Positions 6,696 to 12,711 of a stretch of 14,164 bases of DNA are shown piece by piece. The notes under the pieces are model-generated. The model was not told the DNA's origin. It saw only the letters and a list, made by a program, of their open reading frames with translations, and searched no databases. The position numbers and the translations under genes are program-made. The DNA is from JBEGQX01 sp041180805. Its GTDB lineage: Bacteria > Planctomycetota > Planctomycetia > Gemmatales > Gemmataceae. The DNA is taken from the NCBI GenBank assembly GCA_041180805.1, contig JBEGQX010000037.1, positions 1 through 14,164 on the forward strand, in the 5' to 3' direction. Numbering within the stretch: the stretch's first letter is position 1; every line of letters begins with the position of its first letter.

Positions 6696-8660
6696 ATGAA
6701 TTATTTAATTCTTTTAGCCCTGTTCATACATACGCCAGCCCAAGCCACGCCACCAAATTTTGTTTTTATGTTCAGCGATGACCAACGATACGACGCTTTA
6801 AGCGTTGTGCAAAAGGAACAAGGGGCCAAAGGAAGGTTCCCCTGGTTTCAAACTCCGGGGATGGATCGTATTGCCAACGAAGGTGTACGTTTTAGAAACG
6901 CTTTTGTGGTAAATGCCCTTTGTTCCCCAAGCAGGGCTTGTTTCCTTACCGGACAATACAGCCATAGAAATGGAATCATCAACAATCGCACGCCATTTCC
7001 CGCCGAGGCAACAACCTACGCTTCCATTCTTGGCCAGGCAGGGTACTCGACAGGATATATCGGAAAGTTTCACATGGGTAGCCAGTCTGGCAAGAGACCC
7101 ACTTTTGGTTATTCGGCAAGTTTTATAGGTCAGGGAAAGTATTTCGATTGCCCGGTGGAAGTGAATGGGGTCGCTCAACAAACCAAAGGTTGGATTGATG
7201 ATGTTTCCACTGATTTTGCAATCCAGTTCCTAGAGCAAAATGCCAAAAAACCATTTGCACTAACTCTGGGTTTCAAGGCCCCTCACGGGCCTTTCACACC
7301 ACCCGAGCGGCACAAAAAATCATTCGAAGGTAAATTGGCACGAAGGACGCCTAATTTTGATGTAAGGCCACCTTTTGCCCCCAACCGAAATCCCAATCTG
7401 GTAACCGGAGCAGAAGTACCCGTAAACACTGGATATTTTGCCGCCATTGCAGGTGTGGATGACAATGTTAGCAGGGTTCTTAAAACCTTGGATGACCTTG
7501 GCCTGACCGAAAACACCGTGGTCATTTATTCCAGCGATAATGGCTACTATCACGGTGAACATGGGCTTGGGGATAAACGATCCGCTTATGAGGAAAGCAT
7601 TCGCATTCCAATGCTTGTTCGTTTTCCCAAACGAATCCACAAACCTTTTACCTCCGATGAATTGGCATTGAACATTGATTTGGCGCCAACCATTCTTGAT
7701 CTGGCAGGCCTGCCGATTCCCCAAACCATGCAAGGCAAAAGCTGGAAAAATCTACTCGAGGGAAAAGAAACAACTCTGCGGGAATCTTTCTTTTATGAAT
7801 ACTTTCATGAAAACCCTTTCTTCACGCCAACCCTTACGGCAGTAAGAACAAAGACTGCGAAATTCATCCAATACCCGGAGAACCCCTCTTGGAACGAAGT
7901 ATATGACCTTTCCAACGACCAACATGAAACTAAAAATCTGATCCAGAATCCCGAGTTCTCCGCATTGCGAAAACAGTTGGAAAATGAACACACCCGTTTG
8001 GTAAAAGAACTCGATTACAAGTTACCCCAACAAGCTGGTAAATCGGTCGAAAACAAAAAGGGCATTACCGGGGAAGTGTTACACTTTCGAGCCGAATCTT
8101 TCAAAGATGGGAAAATCACAGATTCCTCCAAGTATGGAAACCATGGCAAGGCGGTAGGCGTGGCTTTGAAAGATGGTAATGGCAATTCCAAAGCCTTTTA
8201 TTTTGATGGCAAAGCACGGATCGATATTTCTAAATCCCCTTCGCTTGACCCTTCGAGAAATCCTTTCCAAATACATGTCAAAATGCGTGCCATCTCAAAT
8301 CAAGGCACCATTATTGCCCGGGGTGGGGCATCCCTTGGTTATTGTCTTTATATTTCAGAAGGTAAACCTGCCTTTGCGCTACATTTGGGCAGCAAAAGCT
8401 TTATCCTTAAAGCAGATGAACAAATCTCAGACCGCTGGTTGGACCTTGAAGCAGGCATCACCGAAAAAACCGAAGCTTACATAAAAATAGATGGCAAAAC
8501 CATTCGCACCTCAATGGCTGGGCAGTTTATTGAAAGCGACCCCAAGGATATTCTCCAAGTGGGGTCGGATACCGGAAGCCCGGTGCTGGAAAATCGTGGC
8601 GGAGGCAATTTTCAAGGCTTTATAGAATCCATCACCATCACCCATGGCATTAACAAGTAG
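6696..8660 (+). CDS. Exported sulfatase (S1 type) with C-terminal LamG-like domain
   Basis: A 654-residue type I sulfatase. A short Sec signal (MNYLILLALFIHTPAQA, about 1-17) precedes the alkaline phosphatase-like domain. Visible active-site elements: the metal-binding FSDDQR (26-31); the formylglycine motif CSPSR, with Cys76 as the residue to be oxidised and the usual downstream LTG; K124 and H126 in YIGKFHMG; H197 in KAPHGPF; D281-N282 in SSDNGYYHG; and K294 in GDKRSAYEESIRIP. It hydrolyses a sulfate ester once a formylglycine-generating enzyme has modified Cys76; the FGE gene is not in the window. From about residue 458 to the end, a beta-rich region (VLHFRAES, AFYFDGKARIDI, FQIHVKMRA, WLDLEAGI, GFIESITI) fits a LamG/concanavalin-like jelly roll, a likely carbohydrate-binding module. 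This makes it longer than a bare sulfatase. It is the first gene of a two-sulfatase operon. The sulfated substrate is unknown; a polysaccharide is likely from the LamG domain. Confidence 0.93.
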   Translation: MNYLILLALFIHTPAQATPPNFVFMFSDDQRYDALSVVQKEQGAKGRFPWFQTPGMDRIANEGVRFRNAFVVNALCSPSRACFLTGQYSHRNGIINNRTPFPAEATTYASILGQAGYSTGYIGKFHMGSQSGKRPTFGYSASFIGQGKYFDCPVEVNGVAQQTKGWIDDVSTDFAIQFLEQNAKKPFALTLGFKAPHGPFTPPERHKKSFEGKLARRTPNFDVRPPFAPNRNPNLVTGAEVPVNTGYFAAIAGVDDNVSRVLKTLDDLGLTENTVVIYSSDNGYYHGEHGLGDKRSAYEESIRIPMLVRFPKRIHKPFTSDELALNIDLAPTILDLAGLPIPQTMQGKSWKNLLEGKETTLRESFFYEYFHENPFFTPTLTAVRTKTAKFIQYPENPSWNEVYDLSNDQHETKNLIQNPEFSALRKQLENEHTRLVKELDYKLPQQAGKSVENKKGITGEVLHFRAESFKDGKITDSSKYGNHGKAVGVALKDGNGNSKAFYFDGKARIDISKSPSLDPSRNPFQIHVKMRAISNQGTIIARGGASLGYCLYISEGKPAFALHLGSKSFILKADEQISDRWLDLEAGITEKTEAYIKIDGKTIRTSMAGQFIESDPKDILQVGSDTGSPVLENRGGGNFQGFIESITITHGINK

Positions 8661-8666
8661 GTTCTC

Positions 8667-10382
8667 ATGTTTAGCGCACTGATTTTTTCATGCTTTTTCA
8701 CCATTTCCCAGCAAGTCGAAAAGAAGCCAAACATTATTGTCATCCTTTCCGATGACATGGGCTTTTCCGACCTCGGCTGTTTTGGGGGTGAAATTCAAAC
8801 TCCCAATCTAGATAAGCTTGCAACCAACGGCATTCGGTTCACGCAGTTTTACAACACGGCAAGGTGCTGCCCCACCCGGGCCAGCCTGCTAACCGGTTTG
8901 TACCCACATCAAGCAGGCGTTGGGCACATGGTTTATGAAACTCCCTTCGCAGGTTACAAGGGAGATTTGAACCAAAACACTCCTACCATTGCCGAAGCGC
9001 TGAAAGTTTCCGGTTACAGAAGCTACGCGGTGGGCAAATGGCATGTAACCAGATACAGTGCTGAAAATGGCCCCAAACACAATTGGCCATTACAACGCGG
9101 GTTTGATCGTTTCTACGGCACCATTCAAGGGGGTGGCAGCTTTTACGACCCCTACACCCTTACACGCGATAACACCCCCCTTTCTGCTTACGCAGATTAC
9201 GAATACAAGCCAAAGAGGTTTTATTACACCGACGCCATCAGCGACCACGCAAGCAAATTCGTTCAGGATCATGCAAGCAGTCATTCGGAAAAACCATTTT
9301 TCATGTATGTTGCATACACCGCGGCACATTGGCCCATGCATGCCCTGGAAGAAGATATCGCGAAATACAAGGGCAAGTACTCTCAGGGTTACGATGTCAT
9401 CCGCAAGGCGCGCATTGAGAAATGTAAACATCTAGGATTGATCAAAGCTGATTGGAAACCAAATCCTACCGTGGGAAATTGGAATGAAGTGACCGACAAG
9501 GCTTGGGAAGAGAGATGCATGGAGGTTTACGCCGCCATGGTGGATCGTATGGATCAGGGCATAGGCAAAATTTATTCGACCTTGGAAAAGAATGGCCTGG
9601 CAGATAACACAATGATTTTTTACATGCAGGACAACGGCGGCTGTGCCGAGAACATGGGAAGATCCGGCAATAAGGAACACCCCGAACTTGCAAGGGCTAA
9701 TGCACCAAGTTTGCCCGTTGTTCCAGCAGAATATCGCTGGCCCATGATGGTTCCGAAATCAACCAGGGATGGTTTTCCGGTGCTTATGGGTAAGAAGATC
9801 ATGCCCGGCGGGCCTGATACCTTCTGCGCCTATGGGGAAAATTGGGCCAATGTTTCCAACACTCCTTTTCGGGAATACAAACACTGGGTTCATGAAGGAG
9901 GAATATCAACTCCTTTAGTCGCTCATTGGCCAAAAGGCATTCCAACCAAAGGTGGGTTATGCCATCAACCCGGTCACTTGATAGACATCATGGCAACCTG
10001 CCTGGATATCAGTGGTACAAAATTCCCATCTAATCTAAACCAGCAACCTACCATACCACCCGAAGGCAAATCGCTGGTGCCGGCTTTCAAAAACCAATCT
10101 TTGGAAAGGGAAGCTCTTTATTGGGAACACGAAGGTAACCGCGCCATCCGCAAAGGAGATTGGAAACTGGTTGCTAAAAGCCCCAAAGGCCCCTGGGAAC
10201 TTTACAACATGCAACTGGATCGGACTGAAACAAACAATCTTGCCAGTTCTAATCAAGATAAAGTCTTGGAGCTTGGAAAAGATTGGCAAGCCTGGGCCAA
10301 GCGAGCAAAAGTTTTACCCTGGATTTGGGATAAAGATCAGCAAGATCAACTTAAGAAAGGCAAGAAAAAGGCCTCGAACTAA
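8667..10382 (+). CDS. Exported arylsulfatase (arylsulfatase A-like, S1 type)
   Basis: A 571-residue type I sulfatase, a typical length for planctomycete arylsulfatases. It starts with a short hydrophobic stretch (MFSALIFSCFFTISQQ) that is a probable but weak signal peptide. Active-site elements: LSDDMGFSD with D29-D30; the formylglycine motif CCPTR (67-71) followed by LTG, so Cys67 is the predicted modified residue and Cys68 fills the variable position; K124 and H126 in AVGKWHVT; H221 in TAAHWPMH; D322-N323 in MQDNGG; and K405 in REYKHWVHEGG. This pattern is characteristic of the arylsulfatase A-like group (AslA). The lysine-rich C-terminus (QLKKGKKKASN) has no recognised function. The ATG lies 6 bp after the previous sulfatase stop with only a short AGG upstream, so translation may be coupled. 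A putative terminator follows at 10452. The two sulfatases differ widely and probably act on different sulfate positions or polymers. Confidence 0.93.
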   Translation: MFSALIFSCFFTISQQVEKKPNIIVILSDDMGFSDLGCFGGEIQTPNLDKLATNGIRFTQFYNTARCCPTRASLLTGLYPHQAGVGHMVYETPFAGYKGDLNQNTPTIAEALKVSGYRSYAVGKWHVTRYSAENGPKHNWPLQRGFDRFYGTIQGGGSFYDPYTLTRDNTPLSAYADYEYKPKRFYYTDAISDHASKFVQDHASSHSEKPFFMYVAYTAAHWPMHALEEDIAKYKGKYSQGYDVIRKARIEKCKHLGLIKADWKPNPTVGNWNEVTDKAWEERCMEVYAAMVDRMDQGIGKIYSTLEKNGLADNTMIFYMQDNGGCAENMGRSGNKEHPELARANAPSLPVVPAEYRWPMMVPKSTRDGFPVLMGKKIMPGGPDTFCAYGENWANVSNTPFREYKHWVHEGGISTPLVAHWPKGIPTKGGLCHQPGHLIDIMATCLDISGTKFPSNLNQQPTIPPEGKSLVPAFKNQSLEREALYWEHEGNRAIRKGDWKLVAKSPKGPWELYNMQLDRTETNNLASSNQDKVLELGKDWQAWAKRAKVLPWIWDKDQQDQLKKGKKKASN

Positions 10383-10400
10383 TTTTAACCACTTACAAGA

Positions 10401-10434
10401 TGCCAAATTGGCACTAGTCCGGGCCATTTTGGCA
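10401..10434. repeat. TGCCA/TGGCA inverted repeats upstream of the hsp20 promoter
   Basis: TGCCAA-A-TTGGCA at 10401-10413 is a perfect palindrome around a central A. Its left part, TGCCAAATTGG, also pairs with CCATTTTGGCA at 10424-10434 with one mismatch. These sites lie about 145-178 bp before the start point predicted from the sigma-54 promoter, slightly beyond the usual range of bound enhancer-binding proteins. They could be activator sites or part of a 3' structure of the sulfatase transcript. Confidence 0.4.
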
Positions 10435-10451
10435 GCCGCATCTTTTAATTG

Positions 10452-10490
10452 CCAGAATGACAGCATGGACTGCCATTCTGGTTTTGCTTT
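10452..10490 (+). terminator. Putative intrinsic terminator after the sulfatase pair
   Basis: CCAGAATGACAG (10452-10463) pairs with CTGCCATTCTGG (10470-10481), 11 of 12 positions matching, around a 6-nt loop CATGGA. It is followed by TTTTGCTTTT. This fits a Rho-independent terminator 70 bp after the sulfatase stop. The U-tract is interrupted by GC and the stem carries one mismatch, so strength is uncertain. The same inverted repeat lies about 98-127 bp before the predicted hsp20 start point, so it could instead be an activator-binding site. Confidence 0.5.
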
Positions 10491-10552
10491 TAGTCATATT
10501 AGCACTTCCATTTAGGCTTTTTTGCATTTCTTGAACCTGCCACTTTTGTAAT

Positions 10553-10568
10553 TGGCACACCTCTTGCT
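10553..10568 (+). promoter_or_regulatory. Sigma-54 (RpoN) -24/-12 promoter for the hsp20 operon
   Basis: TGGCACACCTCTTGCT matches the sigma-54 consensus TGGCACRNNNNTTGCW at every defined position, with GG (10554-10555) and GC (10566-10567) separated by exactly 10 nt. The predicted transcription start is about 10578-10580, giving a leader of roughly 117 nt before the hsp20 ATG at 10697. Such promoters need an ATP-hydrolysing enhancer-binding activator; none is encoded in the window. The -24 element also forms the right arm of TGCCA-N10-TGGCA (10538-10557). Confidence 0.68.
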
Positions 10569-10572
10569 TTAT

Positions 10573-10593
10573 TGATTCACGTGTAACGAATCA
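10573..10593. repeat. Inverted repeat with 9-nt spacer over the predicted start point
   Basis: TGATTC (10573-10578) and GAATCA (10588-10593) flank ACGTGTAAC. The 9-nt spacing is that of CIRCE operators, but the arms are only 6 bp and do not match TTAGCACTC/GAGTGCTAA. It overlaps the start point predicted from the sigma-54 promoter, so it could be a repressor site or a small hairpin at the 5' end of the transcript. Confidence 0.35.
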
Positions 10594-10626
10594 CGCTTTT
10601 TAAGATGGCTGGCATCATTCCGGCTT

Positions 10627-10649
10627 CTTTCGAAAATTGGTCTCGAAAG
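10627..10649 (+). repeat. Leader hairpin upstream of hsp20
   Basis: CTTTCGA (10627-10633) pairs perfectly with TCGAAAG (10643-10649) around the 9-nt loop AAATTGGTC. Two U-G wobble pairs could extend the stem at its base. It ends immediately before the helix proposed to cover the Shine-Dalgarno sequence, so the two structures could stack and coexist in the leader RNA. Confidence 0.45.
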
Positions 10650-10689
10650 GGTCTCCGTGGAAAGTACGCCCCATCAGCATATGGAGGTT
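10650..10689 (+). promoter_or_regulatory. Candidate RNA thermometer helix covering the hsp20 Shine-Dalgarno
   Basis: Bases 10650-10659 (GGTCTCCGTG) can pair with 10680-10689 (TATGGAGGTT) in ten consecutive pairs: five Watson-Crick, including CUCC with the Shine-Dalgarno GGAG, and five G-U wobbles. The loop is about 20 nt. GGAGG (10683-10687) is 9 nt before the ATG at 10697. A weak, wobble-rich helix over the ribosome binding site of a small heat-shock gene is what ROSE-like or fourU-type thermometers look like, but the sequence matches neither consensus as far as I can see. No folding energy was computed. Confidence 0.4.
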
Positions 10690-10696
10690 TGATACC

Positions 10697-11128
10697 ATGT
10701 CTATGAATCGATTAAGTCAGTGTGATCCCTGGGCAAACTTTGCCCGATTACAGCAAGAATTGAATCAGGCATTCGGCCTGGCATCCCTTTCCAGCAGTGG
10801 CCCAACCTTGAAAGTGTTTGAAGATGGCAGCGCACTGGTGCTGGAGGCTGTAGTTCCAGGCTACAATCTGGAAGAAATCGAAATCACCGTTCACGATGCC
10901 AACCAGCTCACCATCAAGGGTGAACATAAGGACGTAAAAACCGAAGCCAAGGAAACCTGGCATCGCAAGGAAAGAGACCTTGGAAAATTCTCGCGAACTC
11001 TTCAGTTTGCTTTCCCTATCGACTCCGAAAAAGTTCAGGCTAAGCTCGAGAATGGCATCCTTAAACTTGTTCTTCCAAAGCATGAGTCTGTGGTCGGCCG
11101 TAAGATTCCGATTCACACCCAGAACTAA
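10697..11128 (+). CDS. Hsp20/alpha-crystallin small heat-shock protein 1
   Basis: A 143-residue small heat-shock protein, an ATP-independent holdase that keeps unfolding proteins soluble for refolding by DnaK/ClpB-type machines. A short N-terminal arm (1-36, DPWANFARLQQELNQAFG) precedes the alpha-crystallin domain (about 38-130), which shows ALVLEAVVPGYNLEEIEITV, LTIKGEH and the signature NGILKLVLPK (119-128). The C-terminal tail carries the I-x-I anchor (IPI, 137-139) that packs against a neighbouring subunit. The start is the ATG at 10697 because GGAGG lies 9 nt upstream; a TTG at 10637 in the same frame would add 20 residues unlike Hsp20 N-termini. It is cytoplasmic. Transcription probably comes from the sigma-54 promoter at 10553, with possible thermal control of translation in the leader. 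A second hsp20 follows 33 bp later. Confidence 0.93.
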   Translation: MSMNRLSQCDPWANFARLQQELNQAFGLASLSSSGPTLKVFEDGSALVLEAVVPGYNLEEIEITVHDANQLTIKGEHKDVKTEAKETWHRKERDLGKFSRTLQFAFPIDSEKVQAKLENGILKLVLPKHESVVGRKIPIHTQN

Positions 11129-11161
11129 TCATTCCCACCAAACCTAAAAGGAGCATTAAAC

Positions 11162-11554
11162 ATGAGTAATGAAATTAAGAACCAAACCAGTCATGTGGTA
11201 TCCAGGCCTGAGCCTACTCGTGGCTCAAAGTACCTTACCCCAAAAGTGGATATTCGTGAATGTGAACAGGAAATCACATTGTTCGCGGAAATGCCCGGCG
11301 TTTCGCCAGATAATATCCACCTTCATTTTGAGAACAGCGAGCTTTTTCTTATGGGAAAGGCATCCCCGGCAAGCAACCCGGGCAAATTGTTACTGGATGA
11401 AACCCGCCATGGCGATTTCTACAGGGTGTTCTCGATGCATGAAAGCCTGGATTGTTCCAAGATTAGCGCCGACTACAAGCATGGGGTTTTGATTGTGCAC
11501 CTACCCAAGGCAGAGGCTGCAAAGCCAAGGCAGATCAAGGTGCAAATTTCCTGA
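11162..11554 (+). CDS. Hsp20/alpha-crystallin small heat-shock protein 2
   Basis: A 130-residue second small heat-shock protein. The N-terminal arm is short and polar (1-24) and lacks the aromatic segment seen in its partner. The alpha-crystallin domain spans about 26-117: PKVDIRECEQEITLFAEMPG, ELFLMGKAS, FYRVFSM and the signature HGVLIVHLPK (107-116). The loop between LFLMG and FYRVF is shortened and differs from the EHKDV...WHRKERD stretch of protein 1. The tail ends IKVQIS, offering an I-x-V or V-x-I anchor. A strong Shine-Dalgarno AAGGAG (11148-11153) sits 8 nt before the ATG, so it is translated independently of the first gene. The proteins are only distantly similar, so they are probably old paralogues that may form mixed oligomers, as IbpA and IbpB do (inference). 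A strong terminator follows. Confidence 0.92.
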   Translation: MSNEIKNQTSHVVSRPEPTRGSKYLTPKVDIRECEQEITLFAEMPGVSPDNIHLHFENSELFLMGKASPASNPGKLLLDETRHGDFYRVFSMHESLDCSKISADYKHGVLIVHLPKAEAAKPRQIKVQIS

Positions 11555-11555
11555 A

Positions 11556-11570
11556 ACACCTCGTTGGTGT
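11556..11570 (+). repeat. Small hairpin just after the hsp20-2 stop
   Basis: ACACC (11556-11560) pairs with GGTGT (11566-11570) around TCGTT, 2 nt after the stop codon. It is too short, and lacks a U-tract, to be a terminator; it may protect the 3' end of the message or be chance. Confidence 0.3.
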
Positions 11571-11579
11571 GTCCCTCGG

Positions 11580-11614
11580 AGAAGCCATTCCAACCGTTGG
11601 AATGGCTTCTTTTT
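11580..11614 (+). terminator. Strong intrinsic terminator of the hsp20 operon
   Basis: A perfect 14-bp stem, AGAAGCCATTCCAA (11580-11593) with TTGGAATGGCTTCT (11597-11610), loop CCG, followed by a T-run (TTTTT, then ATTT). It closes the hsp20 transcription unit 25 bp after the last stop codon and insulates it from the next operon. Confidence 0.9.
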
Positions 11615-11638
11615 ATTTGCAATCCAAACAAACACCCA

Positions 11639-11652
11639 TTAATACATATTAA
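11639..11652. promoter_or_regulatory. AT-rich palindrome upstream of the heme/QW-repeat gene
   Basis: TTAATA-CA-TATTAA is a perfect 6-bp inverted repeat around CA, 33 bp before the ATG at 11686 and directly after the terminator. It may be an operator or include the -10 region of the downstream operon's promoter; I cannot identify a matching -35. Confidence 0.35.
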
Positions 11653-11685
11653 ATATCCCACCTAGAAAACCATCTTGGAGTACTT

Positions 11686-12711
11686 ATGCGATCAAAATAT
11701 TTGCTGGCACTCGCTTTTGTTTTTTCAAGTTCTGTTGGGTTTACCGCGGAGCCAACTGACCCGGGACCCAACAAACCGGATGAGGCCAAGGCAAAAGCCT
11801 TCTCCATGACCAAAGCGGTGGAATTTTTGGATAACGCCTCCTTAAACTGGCAGAAGGAAAAGCAATGCTTTGCATGTCATACCAATTATGCCTATCTGTA
11901 TGCCCGGCCCATGGTTGGAAAAGACACCGGTGCAGAGAAAAAGATCCGTTCCTTTGCTGAAGAGTTGGTAACCACTCGATGGAAGGAAAAAGGTCCCAGA
12001 TGGGATGCAGAGGTAATTGCAACCGCGGCAGCACTTGCTTTCCACGATTCGCTTACAACTGGCAAGCTGCACGAAACCACCAGGACAGCACTGGACAGAA
12101 TGTGGACCATGCAAAAACCAGATGGCGGCTGGAGCTGGCTAAAGTGCGGGTGGCCCCCAATGGAATCAGATGACCACTATGGGGTTACTCTGGCACTACT
12201 GGCTGTTGGAGTTGCCCCGGGTGAATATGCCAAGTCCCCCCAGGCCAAGGCAGGTGTGGCCAAGGCAAGGGAATATCTTTCCAAAAACAAATCCAAGCAT
12301 CTTCACCACGATGCCATGCTTCTTTGGACCAATAATTATGTTCCAGGTCTAATTTCTGAACAGGAAAAGGCCGGCATCATCAAGCAATTGCTTTCAAAAC
12401 AACTTCCCGATGGTGGTTGGTCCAGTGCCACTCTGGGGGATTACCAGCGTGCAGATAAAAAAGAGCAGGACCTGAAGAATGCCGATGGCTATGGAACAGG
12501 TTTCGCCACCTATATTCTGCTTAAATCCGGGATTCCCCATAATCACGAAGCGGTATCCAAGGGAATTCAATGGATTAAATCGAATCAAAAGGAAAGTGGC
12601 CGATGGTTCACCCGCTCTTTGAATAAGGATAACAAACATTACCTAACCAATGTTGGAACCGCGTTCGCAGTGATGGCGTTAGCAGAAGCAACCCCCAAGG
12701 GCGCCGAATAA
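11686..12711 (+). CDS. Exported heme-c protein with prenyltransferase/squalene-oxidase (QW-like) repeats
   Basis: A 341-residue protein. The Sec signal is MRSKYLLALAFVFSSSVGFTA (cleavage about 21). A single CxxCH heme-attachment motif, CFACH (61-65), lies near the start of the mature protein. The remainder is an alpha-helical repeat protein with QW-type motifs of the terpene cyclase/prenyltransferase alpha-alpha barrel: MQKPDGGWSW (142-151), KQLPDGGWSS (238-247) and a degenerate NQKESGRW (300-307). The DxDD and DCTAE-type catalytic motifs of squalene-hopene cyclases are not visible, and the protein is about half their length, so it is not a hopene synthase. Covalent heme would be added in the periplasm. 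A bound sensor, electron-transfer or glycan-binding role is possible but unproven. GGAG sits 6 nt upstream of the ATG. It is the first gene of an operon with the SGNH and Kelch-like genes; its stop directly abuts the next start. Confidence 0.87.
   Translation: MRSKYLLALAFVFSSSVGFTAEPTDPGPNKPDEAKAKAFSMTKAVEFLDNASLNWQKEKQCFACHTNYAYLYARPMVGKDTGAEKKIRSFAEELVTTRWKEKGPRWDAEVIATAAALAFHDSLTTGKLHETTRTALDRMWTMQKPDGGWSWLKCGWPPMESDDHYGVTLALLAVGVAPGEYAKSPQAKAGVAKAREYLSKNKSKHLHHDAMLLWTNNYVPGLISEQEKAGIIKQLLSKQLPDGGWSSATLGDYQRADKKEQDLKNADGYGTGFATYILLKSGIPHNHEAVSKGIQWIKSNQKESGRWFTRSLNKDNKHYLTNVGTAFAVMALAEATPKGAE

Noticed and set aside
8667..8700. Lipoprotein signal in the second sulfatase (IFSC)
   Set aside because: The Cys is at residue 9, too close to the N-terminus, and Phe at -2 is a poor lipobox residue.
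10573..10593. CIRCE (HrcA) operator before hsp20
   Set aside because: The 9-nt spacer fits, but the arms are 6 bp and do not resemble TTAGCACTC/GAGTGCTAA.
10637..10696. TTG start extending hsp20-1 by 20 residues
   Set aside because: The extra residues do not look like an Hsp20 N-terminus, and GGAGG lies 9 nt before the ATG at 10697.
11686..12711. Squalene-hopene cyclase
   Set aside because: Only about half the length, no DxDD motif seen, and it carries a signal peptide and a heme-c motif.
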